This document shows, piece by piece, positions 12,701 to 23,170 of a stretch of 64,000 nt of DNA. The translations under genes were made by a program, and so were the position numbers. The stretch is from Perkinsus olseni (Eukaryota; Perkinsozoa; Perkinsida): positions 1-64,000 of the forward strand of contig JABANN010000034.1 of assembly GCA_013115125.1 (NCBI GenBank), given 5' to 3'. Below the pieces are notes generated by a model, which was not told the DNA's origin, did no database searches, and saw only the letters and a program-made list of their open reading frames with translations. Each line of letters starts with the position of its first letter. Within the stretch, counting starts at the first letter, position 1.

Positions 12701-14972
12701 AGATGTGAGCTGACCTCCTCCGGAATGACCGGTTGGATGCTGCTCCCAGATACGGTTTTGCCGCGAAGGGCCGCATCCCGGACGTGTCACCAACCGCCTC
12801 TACCAACGCCTTCTTCATCGAGATAGGGTAGGCTTTCTCTTCCACTGCCTCCCTGCTACGCTGTGGTACATCCTAGGTACACCGCTCGACAAATCACAGA
12901 GCGCTACGCTTCGCTCGTCATCCCCGCGCCATTAGTGTCTAGCCTTATAGACTGTTCAGTGAGCTCGCTGGAGGTGCCCTGTCAGAGGACGTCACTCAGA
13001 CTGTATCAGGTGTCGTACCTGTCCGCGAAGGAAGGGTATATAGCGAATCTGCTGGTGTTCTCCTTCCACATAGTGACACCCCTCACGGCTGGCGATGGCC
13101 TTATCATAAAGGGAGATGACAATATCAAGGGCTTCACCTTCGAACAGGTGACCGCCCTCCCCTGTGTCACCACACGCAGCGACTCCCCCTGCTCATGACA
13201 GGTGTGTAACCCTGTTGAAGTTGAAGACAGTCTGAAGCTCCCCGCTGGCGGCATCACCTGCAAGAGCATATACGAACAGAGCGTACCACGGATAACCCTC
13301 ACCGTCACTGATGAGCACACACTGCCCTCTGGTCTCTACAGGCTGGAGCTCCAGTCGGGCAATCCAGGTGAGCCGGTCGTCGGCCTCCTCGAACCAGTCG
13401 TAGTGGCGCCATCACTATAGACACACCGAGGATGGCCGGCACATGGACGTTTGGGACGTACAAGAAGGTGTCCGACTTTCCCAATGTGGACCCTATCGAC
13501 AAGAGTTTGACCATCACCGGTTACGACGTGCTCCTTACTATGACTAAGGCCATGATGGTCCCCCTGACCACCAGACAGAGTAGGGGCCTCCGCCGAACTT
13601 CTGTACGATAATGGTTTTTCCTCAGGGGCCCTTGCTGGGCGAGATGATAGGCCAGAGAAGATAAACAACATCGTAGTGGCCTTCAGGATCAGCAGCACGC
13701 CAACGTCAGAGCAGGACTTTGTCGGTTACGCTTCCGTTCTAGGTAGCGGGCTCACGTCTGCATCTCAGATCATACGGGCTCCGAGAGGGTTTGTTTTCGA
13801 CGACGATTGTCTGCCTGGTATCGTCACGAACAGCAAGCAAGTATTCGGCCTCACAGTGAGCCGTCATCATCATCACTGCATTATGGATGAATCGTGTGCC
13901 CATGATTAGGAAGAGTTCAATGAGAACCAATATCGAGTGTGGGACGACGAAGGGGCTCGTCCCCTGCTGTGCATCGGGGAGGGCCGCACGGCCTACCTTA
14001 CCTTCTCGCTGGGCATCTACAGGGACTCCACTTACGCCTTCCGGTAATGGGAGCCCCTGTCCCTCTCCAACGATGTGAATCAAATTCTCGCAGATTCCAA
14101 GTGAAGAACCCGACAGTAACGCCGGAAGTGAATCTGTGGAGCCTCGAGTACAACGGCTTCGCCTCTTTCCCTCTGGAGGGGTTCAGCCTTTGGACCTTCA
14201 CCGGCACCACTCTAAGTGAACTAAGACCGGATGGAACGCGTCAAAGTGACCGCCCTCTCAGGTGCCGCCAGCAAGGGTACGACCAGTATCGTTGAGGATG
14301 GCCAGCAGGAGAACTCCACTGCAGGTAGGAGGTGGACGAACAGCTGATGGCTGCTAGTTGAGCTCAGCAGGCAACCCCGTCTCGGTCTCCTTCACGCCCA
14401 CCAAGACTGTAGTCGGCAAGAACGACTTCTCCCTCTCTGTGTCCGGGAATAGTAGAAGGCTTCAAATTAACGAACGGGCTAATGGAGGTAAGGCTGGTCA
14501 GCTCTTGAGGCAACGCACGGCAAAGGATTCCTCGTTTGCGCCAGGCAAGATGGTCATCAACGCGCCGCCCACCTTTACCTTCTCGGACCCCTGTCATGTC
14601 ATCCTTGCTACCGAGGACGAATCTATTGTGTAAGTAACCAGGCTGCTCCTCGTCCAGTCTGTATAGCGCTGGGCACAGATGCCATTGTCAGGTTTACCGA
14701 GGGCACAGATTTCGAGTGCTCGGTTGCTACCGATGGTGATGGGAATCAGCAACTCACTGTGGAGCTCATCGGTACCAAAAGCGTCCTAGTGAGCACCAGC
14801 AGCAAGGGAAGACGGGAGCATCCGCTGCTCGACTTCAGGAGGCCATCACCTACGAGCTTACATTCTACGTGGTGAACCCGTTGGTGCCGCCGGACACGGT
14901 GGAGCCTTGGCTGCTCAAGAGCTACGACATCGAGGGGAATGCCCTGGATGAGGTCCCCATACCCGGATACGA
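3708..14972 (+). CDS. Giant multi-exon secreted/surface protein, dinozoan family (3' end lost)
   Basis: Starts with a signal-like peptide (MILTRLTSVLCVPLWRLIAA). What follows is a chain of short exons separated by small GT-AG introns, many acceptors reading AG then GTAC. Recognisable pieces in order: AACYCPSYGNCGDKSE (about 5.75 kb), FFPQQNFALRVDCPPGEYGC (6.1 kb), GKLTLYFGQNTSNPYDNSAP (7.05 kb), SFDRDLLHGPINSRKTLEAW (7.3 kb), a block ending VCYCAEVTDSSECADQAWIF (7.6-8.3 kb), then beta-sandwich-like modules such as IVIDAPEGFDFGLDC (11.65 kb), MVINAPPTFTFSDPC (14.55 kb), NPTVTPEVNLWSLEY (14.1 kb) and YELTFYVVNPLVPPDTVEPW (14.85 kb). These resemble very long extracellular proteins of Perkinsus and dinoflagellates with unknown function; that match is from memory. 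Treating the whole span as one gene is inference: it could be two genes split near the tRNA at 6.4 kb. The frame stops at a donor site at 14973 with no matching exon before the foldback element. Confidence 0.6.
6431..6512 (-). tRNA. trnL-UAA: tRNA-Leu, anticodon UAA
   Basis: Read on the minus strand, a full class II cloverleaf is visible. The acceptor stem starts GAGUGUU and pairs with AGCACUC plus discriminator A. The D-arm is GCCCGAGUGGUUAAGGG. The anticodon loop CUUAAGA sits between GUGGA and UCCAC, giving UAA. A long variable arm (GGACACGGUCC) follows, then the T-arm GUGGG-UUCGAAC-CCCAC. The long variable arm and UAA anticodon identify leucine. No intron. It lies antisense within the span of the giant surface-protein gene, in a part with no clear exon, so either it occupies an intron or two genes flank it. 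Confidence 0.95.
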
Positions 14973-15145
14973 GTAAGTTGTACCTTACGTTCTCCGTGTA
15001 CAGCCGTACCATCATCCTCGGTGTCAAGATATCCATCAACTTTAGTATCCTTGATATTCTCCTGCCCGCATGGCAGCAATTGGCGACGATGTAGACTTCG
15101 AAACGAAGGGGGAGCGTTTCGATCAATTTTCCTAGCACGTGGATA
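14973..15145. other. Orphan flank left of the foldback element
   Basis: Begins with the donor GTAAGTTG after the last recognisable exon of the giant gene. No exon matching the next module of that family is seen, and the minus strand does not continue the ASH-domain gene that is cut on the other side of the element. Confidence 0.45.
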
Positions 15146-15936
15146 CAGCCCTCCAAATAAATTTGGAATATCGTGATTTTCTCGCCGCCAGCTCCAACTG
15201 GGACGAGTTACGAAACGAAATTTATAGAGATACCTTCTAGGACCCTACCGAGTATAACCCCAAAGTTTCAGACCACAACTCTTAATGGGTGCCGAGATCT
15301 CGGAGGGTCCCTCGAAAAATGTGCCAAATAATTTTGGAATACACGGCTTAAAATTCGGGAGGAAATACCAGTTTTTACTCAGTAAGTACCTCAAGTATTA
15401 ATCTTCCGGTTCATTGCAGCATACCGATGGAAAGAGCGTCTTTTCAATAGCTATCCACCTAACTTTCGTCACGATTCTCTGAGTTGTCTACTTGAGATTC
15501 GTCTTCGTAGAACAAAATCTCAGAAACGCGGCATATTTGGCTGTGAAAGGTCTATATTAGCGGGTTCTTGCAGTCAAGGCCGCCCACAACACTCTGGCTT
15601 TCGATGACCGTGACGAAAGTTAGGTGGATAGCTATTGGAATGACGCTCTTTCCATCGGTGTGCTGCAATGAACCGGGAGATTAATACTTGAGGTACTTAC
15701 TGAGTAAAAACTGGTATTTCCCCCCGAATTTTAAGCCGTGTATTCCAAAATTATTTGGCACATTTTTCGAGGGACCCTCCGAGATCTCGGCACCCATTAA
15801 GAGTTGTGGTCTGAAACTTTGGGGTTATACTCGGTAGGGTCCTAGAAGGTATCTCTATGAATTTCGTTTCGTAATTCGTCCCAGTTGGAGCTGGCGGCGA
15901 GAAAATCACGATATTCCAAATTTATTTGGAGGGCTG
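15146..15936. mobile_element. 791-bp foldback/MITE-like element, 328-bp inverted repeats, TA target duplication
   Basis: The left arm (15146-15473) and right arm (15609-15936) are both 328 bp and near-identical reverse complements; I see only scattered mismatches. A 135-bp centre (15474-15608) separates them. The outer ends read CAGCCCTCCAAATAAATTTG, and the bases just outside both ends are TA, as expected for a Tc1/mariner-type insertion. There is no transposase frame, so it would be non-autonomous. The element lies between the 3' ends of two convergent genes that both look truncated. A short open frame from the minus-strand gene runs into the right arm and stops at 15842, which would give a chimeric tail if the adjacent donor is not used. 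Confidence 0.9.
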
Positions 15937-15989
15937 TATAAGAATGTCGGAGAGATCGCATCATCGAGTCTTGCGGGTTCCCGCCCCAC

Positions 15990-18308
15990 CTGGAGCCAAA
16001 CGTCGATGTATTTGGAGCAATATGAAACTGTGCAGTTATCTCGCCACGGTTCAACAGGCTGACCTCGTAGTGGTGAGTGGACTCAACATATACCTGGGCA
16101 TTGAATGCTCGGGTAAAAGCCCACGACGGCGCGCCATACCTCGCCAACGTCCAGTTCGTCGTACGAGAAGGCCGCCTTGGGGCCGATCCCGACGCCGTGG
16201 ACTGTCAATGGTATCCGCTCAACCGAGCCCACGATGCTGCAGTATGCCGAGCAGCTGTACTGCAGGGCTGACAATGGCCCGAACGTCACCTGATACGCTA
16301 TGGTGTACTGAGAGCCCGAGTAGGGGAGCGTACGGTAATAGTCCTGGAGGCCCCCGGGTAGATGGTGGACACTATGGGATCTATGCTGAAGACCTCATCG
16401 TAGAAGTACAGCGGGTCCTCGTTAATCTGCCTCGTTATGTTATCATATCTATCGGGATGATGACAATCCTCCACTCCCATTCAGATCCCACGGCTCACTT
16501 CGTTTGGAGGGCCCGCATCACTAGGCCTCCCATTTTGGAGTTCTTCATCGTTTCAGAAGAGCCCTCGTCGCTCTCACTCTCAGTACTGCTGCTGCTACTG
16601 CTCGCGCTCGGGCTCGTCAACCCGCTGGCCTTCCCCGGTGAAGCGGTGATGCTTTCCAAGACACTGCGGATGGCGGGCGGATACTCGTCGCGAATCATCT
16701 CTAACGAGGAACCTGACCGTCATGGACCGGCATTGCGAACAGTCGCGTCAGACTTCCCCAGGGATACCCAGGTCGTCCTTGGCGGTACTGCATAGTGCCA
16801 GCGTGTAGAGCTGCTCCTCCGCCTGCTCTCGACCGAGCTGGACTAATAGCTTCTCCTTCTCCTCTCTGTCAACTGCATCACTCGAGAATGCTCGCCAAGA
16901 GAACTCGACGATCACATCAGAGTTATTGGTGATCATGAAGCTTTTTCGGGAACCTTACCACAACTCTCACAATTCAGGATGCGACGTCCAATCGTTACTC
17001 AGCGCAATGTAAGTGCTGTCCATTGGAAGGCTTCTGACACTGAACTTGATATCGCCGGTGACTCCTGTGCCTTCGCACTCAATGGTAGAAGTCCGAATGC
17101 CGCTGTGATGGTCTTCGTCAGGCGGCGACAGATTAGTCTCACTTGGGTTGAAGTACCTGTTGAGCGTGCCAAGTATCTAGACGCTCGTGAATGGCGAGCC
17201 AGGGACGGAATTTACCGGATGGTCACAGCACGGCGATAATGCTCCAGATTGTTTGGTCTGAAACCCAGCTCAACCTGGCCACCCTCGCCCGCTTGCAGCA
17301 CGCCGGTACTGCCAGAAATGCAATAGAGGACCTCGGGAACCGTGCCTGATTCGGGTAGGATTTGACTTTCATTTCCCAAAACTGAAGGCTAAGAAGCTCG
17401 CGCCAACAAATATGGGATTCTTCGGTCGTAGGAACCTCAAGAAGCTCCACGGTCATTACACAGTATAAACGACGCAGATAGCTTCTCACCCTGCAAAGGC
17501 TGTGGAGGAGTACAGTGGACGGCGTACTGCGCTGCGACATCGCCAACATTCCTAATGTACACTACTCGAGGCTCGCCGTGCTTCACTAAGACCTGCCCAT
17601 AAAACCGGTAAGGATTACGACAGGTAAACGGCACTCACATTTCCAAAGTCCAGTTGCCTAGGGACGTCGAGCTTGGGTACTCCCGCGAAGGCTCTGATCG
17701 GCACTACGAAAACCTCTCGCTCGGTGACAACTTCCAGATCATGACAATAATCAGCCCGGGCGTCGGGATGGAATTTGATGAGGAAAGACACTTCCATGCC
17801 GGGGGCTACGAGATCGTATCGGTCCTTGCCGTTCTTACGCGTAACCTGAGGCTAGTTTTTGCCCCAAATAAGAGAGCGATGAATGACACTCAGTGAAGCT
17901 GTTACGTACTTTGAAATGCTCTACTGGAGGAGGCAGAACCTGCACCCGCCGCGACACAGTATCTTTATTGCGCAGAGACAGTGTCATGCTAAGCTTGTCC
18001 ATCCCGTGATAGTGCGCGAACTGAGTAGCAACAGAGTCAGGCGTATTCATTCTGAGGGCGACCAGCCTTCGGCCAAGCCCTCACTCGTGAAGCAGGCGCT
18101 GTGACCTTACCCGTATCGTGGGTGGATTTGGTTCGAATAATGGCTCGTTTAGAGGAACGCTAGTCTCTCTATGAAGAGAGTGGAATGCGATGTCCAATTG
18201 CCGTACGATTCGGATTGGTCCCGCTTTAGAGTCGCGTTGTTGTCGCTGAACCGTTTGAGGGCTGGTGGTTGAGGAAAGAGGCAACTCCGAGATTTCGGAT
18301 ATTATCAT
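15990..18308 (-). CDS. ASH-domain axonemal protein, HYDIN/DLEC1-like, 3' end missing
   Basis: Repeated ASH (ASPM-SPD2-Hydin) beta-sandwich domains, typical of ciliary and central-apparatus proteins. Exons include 18308-18111, 18020-17910, 17845-17639 and one from 17592. Joined, the first two read EPLFEPNPPTIR then FAHYHGMDKLSMTLSLRNK and SRRVQVLPPPVEHF, a textbook ASH start. Then come APGMEVSFLIKFHPD, LEVVTEREVFVVPIRA, PKLDVPRQLDFG and VYIRNVGDVAAQY. A later unit has GIGPKAAFSYDELDVG and YEVSLLNRGEITAQFHIAPN. A serine/glutamate-rich linker lies near 16.6 kb. The start is the ATG at 18308 (MIISEISELPLSS); the longer open frame upstream lacks an ATG. Coding is lost after NTSTFGSR at a GTGGGG donor (15989), 53 bp before the foldback element, so the domain is cut in half. 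It is divergent from PSMB4. HYDIN versus DLEC1 cannot be settled here. Confidence 0.78.
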
Positions 18309-18750
18309 GGACAGAGGATGATGAGACAAAGGCTATGGTGGGTCGTACATAATGCGTAAGGCTCGAGCTTAGGAGAGCCTCGTCGCGAAGCCGCTTTCGT
18401 GACTTAGGGGACAGTCGCGCCGAGGAAAGCTCTAATTAACGATGAAAAGTCGCATGGTGCTCGGAAATGGATCTTGCAAAAATCGGTACCATCCATTTCG
18501 GCAGAGAATGCGTCCCAGTTTCTAGGAAGCTTCACAGTCAAACAGGCCGCATCGCTAGATGTGGGAATGACAATACTGAAGCCCAAACCTCCTTGCTTAA
18601 TGGAGGTACAGAATCGCTGTAGGGCTAAATTGGGTAGCATTTGGGGCGAGCGCGAGCAGAAAGAGCGCTTTACGCGCAAAATGCAGTCAGTCTTCGCGAC
18701 GGAAGGTGGACAACTAAAAGTGTATATTGTTGAGCCTGATCTCTCATAAA
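18309..18750. other. Divergent promoter region between ASH gene and PSMB4
   Basis: About 440 bp between two start codons on opposite strands. Open frames of 91 residues run on both strands but neither resembles a known protein. It probably holds both 5' leaders and promoters. Confidence 0.5.
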
Positions 18751-20167
18751 ATGTCTGGAGAACAGCTAATCTCTCAGTCCGGTGTCACTGGAGCTTCAGT
18801 TCTGGCAGTAAAGTAGGGAGGAGCGGAGCGATGTGCCTGTCGTCTCCTTTATTTCAGGTACCAGGACGGTATTATGATGTGTTATGATACCCTTGCTAGT
18901 CATGGTAGCTCGTCAAGGCTCACTGGCGTCGACAGGGTCATCAAGGTGGGCGAAACATATCGGCAATAGGTGGTCCGTTCTTTATCGGATGATTCCGCAT
19001 TATTTCTCATGAACATTCACATTACTTTCCTCTGATAATTCGCGTCCATAGAATTGATGACATGAGTGGATACACGAAGACGTCCTGAGTTGGTCTAGTA
19101 TCGTGTCGATCAGAGCACATTAGCGATCCTTAGCAGTGATTTAGCCGAGTCTCGTCGTGGTTGCCCGGTGAATGCTGCGCTCCGCGAATATTATTATGTT
19201 TTAGGTTGGCAGCAATACCCTGGTGGCTGCTTCTGGCGAGATTTCTGATTTCCAGTACGCATCTTAGGTTGATTAGCGAAGATGCTGAATGGTGGGTCTG
19301 TGGTCATCTATAAAGGTACCTAGCGGATTCATCACGTGATCTCGAGAGCGAGGACTGGCTCTGTGATGACGGAACTGAGTAAGTGCCAGAGTAGTATCTT
19401 AGGCTAATACATGCAAGATACGAAATACGTCAAGCCGAGTTTGCTTTTATTCCAAGCGTGGCCCTTCAGAGTGGGCTGAATACATAAGTCGTATCTGCTA
19501 CCAAAAAAGGGGTGAATTGGATCCCCTGTGCAATAATTTTGTACTTGGAGGCATCAACAAGAAGAGAACTGAGGAGCCTCACTACCTCGCCACGCTCGAC
19601 CCCCACGGCACCCTCTTCGAGGAGGACGTCGTCGCGACAGGTGACCTCTACGCCGGGGCATGGTGGGCATATCGTCAGCTGTGCAGTGTGGGTCTGTGAA
19701 TTGTAGTGTTTAAAAGCAGTAAAGAACTAAAATTTAGTCATTCCTGATCATATCAAGTAATGCTTTTCGTTTTTGAAGTAGTTCTTCACATGCTAATAGT
19801 ACCTGCAATAGTGACCGTAGACATACCGTCATCCTGTCGACTATCTGCAGATCAGCGCTCGTATAGCCCGCTTCCCCGGCAGAAGCGGCAGTATCGACCC
19901 AAGAGGGTCTGCTCAGGTTCCGGTGAGGAGTTGGCACTCCCCATCATGCGCAGTAGGCATCGTAATGATATGACCGAGGCAGAGGCCAGGGGCATGCTGG
20001 AAGAGTGTAAGGTTGCTTGTTGGTACCGTAGTGCATGCGTGCATATCATGCTTAACTTAGGTATGAGGGTTCTGTTCCATCGTCATGGCAACTGTTCTAA
20101 CAAGGTCAAGTTTGCCGCAATCACAGCTGAAGGCTCGAATATTTCTGATGAGGTGGTTCCGTCATGA
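18751..20167 (+). CDS. PSMB4: Proteasome subunit beta type-4 (beta-7), complete, seven exons
   Basis: Non-catalytic beta-7 subunit of the 20S proteasome core. Exons 18751-18812, 18858-18945, 19205-19254, 19316-19378, 19435-19640, 19917-20006 and 20061-20167 join in frame at GT-AG sites to give 221 residues. The product aligns along its length with remembered PSMB4 features: SGVTGASVLAVKYQDG after a very short propeptide, CYDTLASHGSSSRL, ASGEISDFQYL, WAEYISRICYQKRGELDPLC then NNFVLGGI, VVATGSGEELALPIMR, TEAEARGMLEECMRVLFHRH and KFAAITAEG. The amino-terminal catalytic threonine is absent, as expected for beta-7. Exon 5's acceptor (CGTCAAG, 19434) is the weakest junction; it was chosen because it alone restores the frame. 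The gene is easily missed because no exon exceeds 210 nt and the largest intron is 276 nt. Confidence 0.92.
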
Positions 20168-22243
20168 CGAGGCCCTACGGATAGATATTTGGCTTCGCGT
20201 CGCTGTTTTGAGACCGAATTTCTGTCGCATGAGGGATGGAGAATATCACTAGGACTTTGTTTTATGACTCATGACATGCCACTTGACAGCCACTATTCTC
20301 GTCTTCCCAGGTCGTTCTTTCTGACAATTTGGGCCTGCCAAGATAGAAGTAGATGCTCCCACTGGTGAGAAGGTAACAAAGCTGTGCTGCCGTGCCGGTG
20401 CGGGAACGCTGCGTGTGAATTTAGTTGAAGAATACGACCAGCAGCAGCGAGCTCTTTGTGTGACTATGCTGATTCATGCTTTTGCGATATTCACTCATGG
20501 TCATTCTAAATCGCAGTGTCGTGTTACGTCATTCTAAGGCTCGCTGCTCTAACCATCATGGGCGGACATCGGGTATTTTTAGGCTCGGATCTGTCACTCT
20601 GGTTGTCGTATGGCCGTGAATCCTTCTGTCGATGTGCATGATGCACATATGATATGCACAGTGCGTCAGCAAGAAGCATATGTGTCCGAAACCCCGATAT
20701 GGGCTGTAACCACCAGAATGGTTCACGTCGTGAACTTCGCGTGTGTTCCTTTCGGTTGGACGAGGAAATGTACTGCATTCAAGTGTCGTAGAGAAGGGAG
20801 TATACCGTATACTGCAGGAATGGCCTTCTAGTCAAGAGGCCAATGATGGGTCAAAAGTTTTGACCCATTTTACGTATCATTGCTTCGTGAACGACCCATA
20901 AAAGATAGGGTGTCACCGACCAGATCCGATCTGGCAGATCGTGCGCACACTGTGCGTGTGCTTGAAAATTTCAAGTTCAAACGTCTTCCGTCCCGGGGAT
21001 TCCTTGCAAAACTGTAGATGGTCTTGTATGCCTTCCGTCCCAGGAATTCCTTGCAAAAGATGGTCCTGTCGTATCTGCTCATTATGAGCCAATTATCTAT
21101 GATAGATTATCGCAGATTCCCTACACACAACTGTTGTGCCTATGTCATAGGCATAGGCCCTATGACATGGCAACGCAACTACACCATTTTCACCTCAAGT
21201 TAAAAGGCTGTGACCCCAATTTGAATACATACTGGTTGGTTACCAGCCAGATCAGCCGACCGACCACATCACCGCGAGGGCCTTTATTCTCGACTCAGGG
21301 ATCTCGAGCTAGCTCTAGGAACTCTAGGCTATAGGGTTACGGTTACCTTCTAGGCAACACGTAAGAAGTTGTCAAAGGCATTTTTTACCAGTCATGGCAA
21401 ACCCAAGTACTTAAGACTTCTCAAGAGACTGTAATTAAGAGTACATCATCAATCAAAGGGCAACGCTAGGCTAAGATATGGGGCAGATATCTTGTGTGCT
21501 GAGTGGTCAGGGACACTGGCCACCAGTCACACAACAGCATTGTCATAGCCCTCTTGAGTTGGATACTGGTCAATCCACTCGTTGTCGTGAGCCTTAAAAG
21601 GACTCTATCCGGAGGCCGCAGTTGTCGCAGTCTACGACTCGTAGAATACAGAATAAAGGATCAGAGTGAAGCCGGGACCAGAATCGTGGATTAAGTCGGT
21701 GCAGCTGCGGGTGCTTGCGGTTTGACAAACCACAACGAACCGGGTTCGTTGAGAATCTCATTGAGACTCAACTTTAGACCGTAGGCACAGTTAAGCCAAA
21801 CCCAGTATTAAGTTAACACAAACCCGGGTTGAGTCGGATTAACGTAATTAATGAGTTCTGAATTTTACGATAAGACTCTACGATCATCCTAGCGTCGCAG
21901 CTTGAGTAGTGCAAGCTGCGCGCCACAGACACAACCGGGGACAGACGGTACGGCACACAGTAAGCATCACCCAAATGTACTGTCCAACTGTTGAGTTATC
22001 TCACCAGTAGATTCTGAGTCAGAATCTACCCGCCGACGGGCGAGGCCTTGGATGTCAATCCTATAAGCATGTGCGGTGTATTCCAGCTTCGATGATATTT
22101 ATACATCATGATGATCCAGGGGACGTATAATACCAGGGAAAAGGACTTGCGAACAGAAGAGCGACACGAGTGTACCACATTATACGGTATGCTTCTTGAC
22201 CTGGTATCCACCGGTGACCCTGGAAACGCTCCACGCATGAGGA
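20168..22243. other. Palindrome-rich stretch without recognised genes
   Basis: About 2 kb with no exon I can assign. Its notable content is short perfect inverted repeats and a pair of 27-bp direct repeats, listed separately. Small conserved exons could still be hidden here, as PSMB4 shows. Confidence 0.5.
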
Positions 22244-23170
22244 ATGAAAGAAACTTTGACTAGGTTGGACTCGCCGGGTTGGTTCCTGCGCTTGGCGAAG
22301 GAAACAAGCGTGACAAGAACAGCACTGGTCAAGGGCCTTGACTCAAGACCCATCTGGAGTCGCAACCTGAACCATATCAAGTAAGGTACTCTGCTGGCAC
22401 AGGGCAATGTGAGCACTTTTGCTCGTATTAGGTTTCTCTTGGTGTGTAGGTTCTCTTCGATATGTGGACTACGCCTTCAGAAGAAGAGGTCATGGCACTA
22501 CAAATCGTACTCTGGGGTGGGAATCTGAAGCATGATCAAGATGATCGTGCGTCATTCCCTGTCCTCATGGCACTCAAGAAAATGCCGGACGGTACAGCGA
22601 AGAGTATTGGAGAGGTCATATCTCAAGTGAGAACTCATCAGTTCCAGCTATGAACACTCCCTCTGTCTCCCTCAGACGTGCACGAAGTATGGCATTGATC
22701 CACAGTGTGGATCCCGACGGGGCCCCCGAATGTCACGGCTGCAGAAGCCGAAAGCCTCGCATGCGGAATGCAGCATAATGCTGCAGTTATGCTTGAGTTA
22801 TGCTGCAGTTCGGAATGATTCCGAATGCTGCGGTTAATCCTCCACCGTGTTCGTTTTGCTGCGGCAAAACCTTCGTAATGAAGGTTTTGTTTCACTGGTT
22901 CATGGGAGATGATCCGGGTTGGTGAGAGAGCGTGCCTCTGGGGGCATCCTTCCACCAACAATGATGTTGAATGAGCCGATGGGAATATCAGAAGATTGGA
23001 ACTTAAAGAAAGAATGAATGTGACAGACTTTGAGCGTGTGGTCGCCACTGAGTTGGTTTCCAGCCGCGACGCGTACTTACATTATCCACAAAATTACCGA
23101 AGGTTCGAGCAACACGTTGATATCCGGGTCAAGTGGACCGTGTGGGTATTACCCACTGGGTGATACCCAC
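20632..23170. repeat. Field of at least 15 single-base-centred palindromes
   Basis: Inverted repeats with exactly one central base, arm length in brackets: 20632-20648 (8), 20846-20868 (11), 20920-20934 (7), 20944-20956 (6), 20961-20975 (7), 21095-21107 (6), 21139-21151 (6), 21719-21731 (6), 21734-21750 (8), 21750-21760 (5), 21761-21771 (5), 22007-22029 (11), 22769-22785 (8), 22809-22825 (8), 23142-23170 (14, one mismatch). Hairpins with longer loops also occur, for example 21142-21168, 22853-22870 and 22866-22888. The arm sequences are unrelated to one another, so this is a shared shape and not a repeated sequence family. Confidence 0.85.
20985..21058. repeat. Two 27-bp direct repeats
   Basis: 20985-21011 and 21032-21058 read the same (CTTCCGTCCC followed by a GGAATTCCTTGCAAAA-like part) with two mismatches. 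Similarity continues into the following ATGGTC, so the unit is about 47 bp duplicated in tandem. No coding role is apparent. Confidence 0.8.

Noticed and set aside
15926-16795. Long plus-strand open frame of 289 codons
   Set aside because: It lies opposite the ASH-domain exons, begins at TTG inside the foldback arm and has no family resemblance; it is a shadow.
19512-19706. Short frame first read as a proteasome pseudogene fragment
   Set aside because: Upstream and downstream exons were found that restore a complete PSMB4 with consistent intron phases.
22244-22380. TFIIIC subunit 5 assignment from RPIWSRN
   Set aside because: One short motif only; downstream exons do not show the RFGYDPR-type region expected next.
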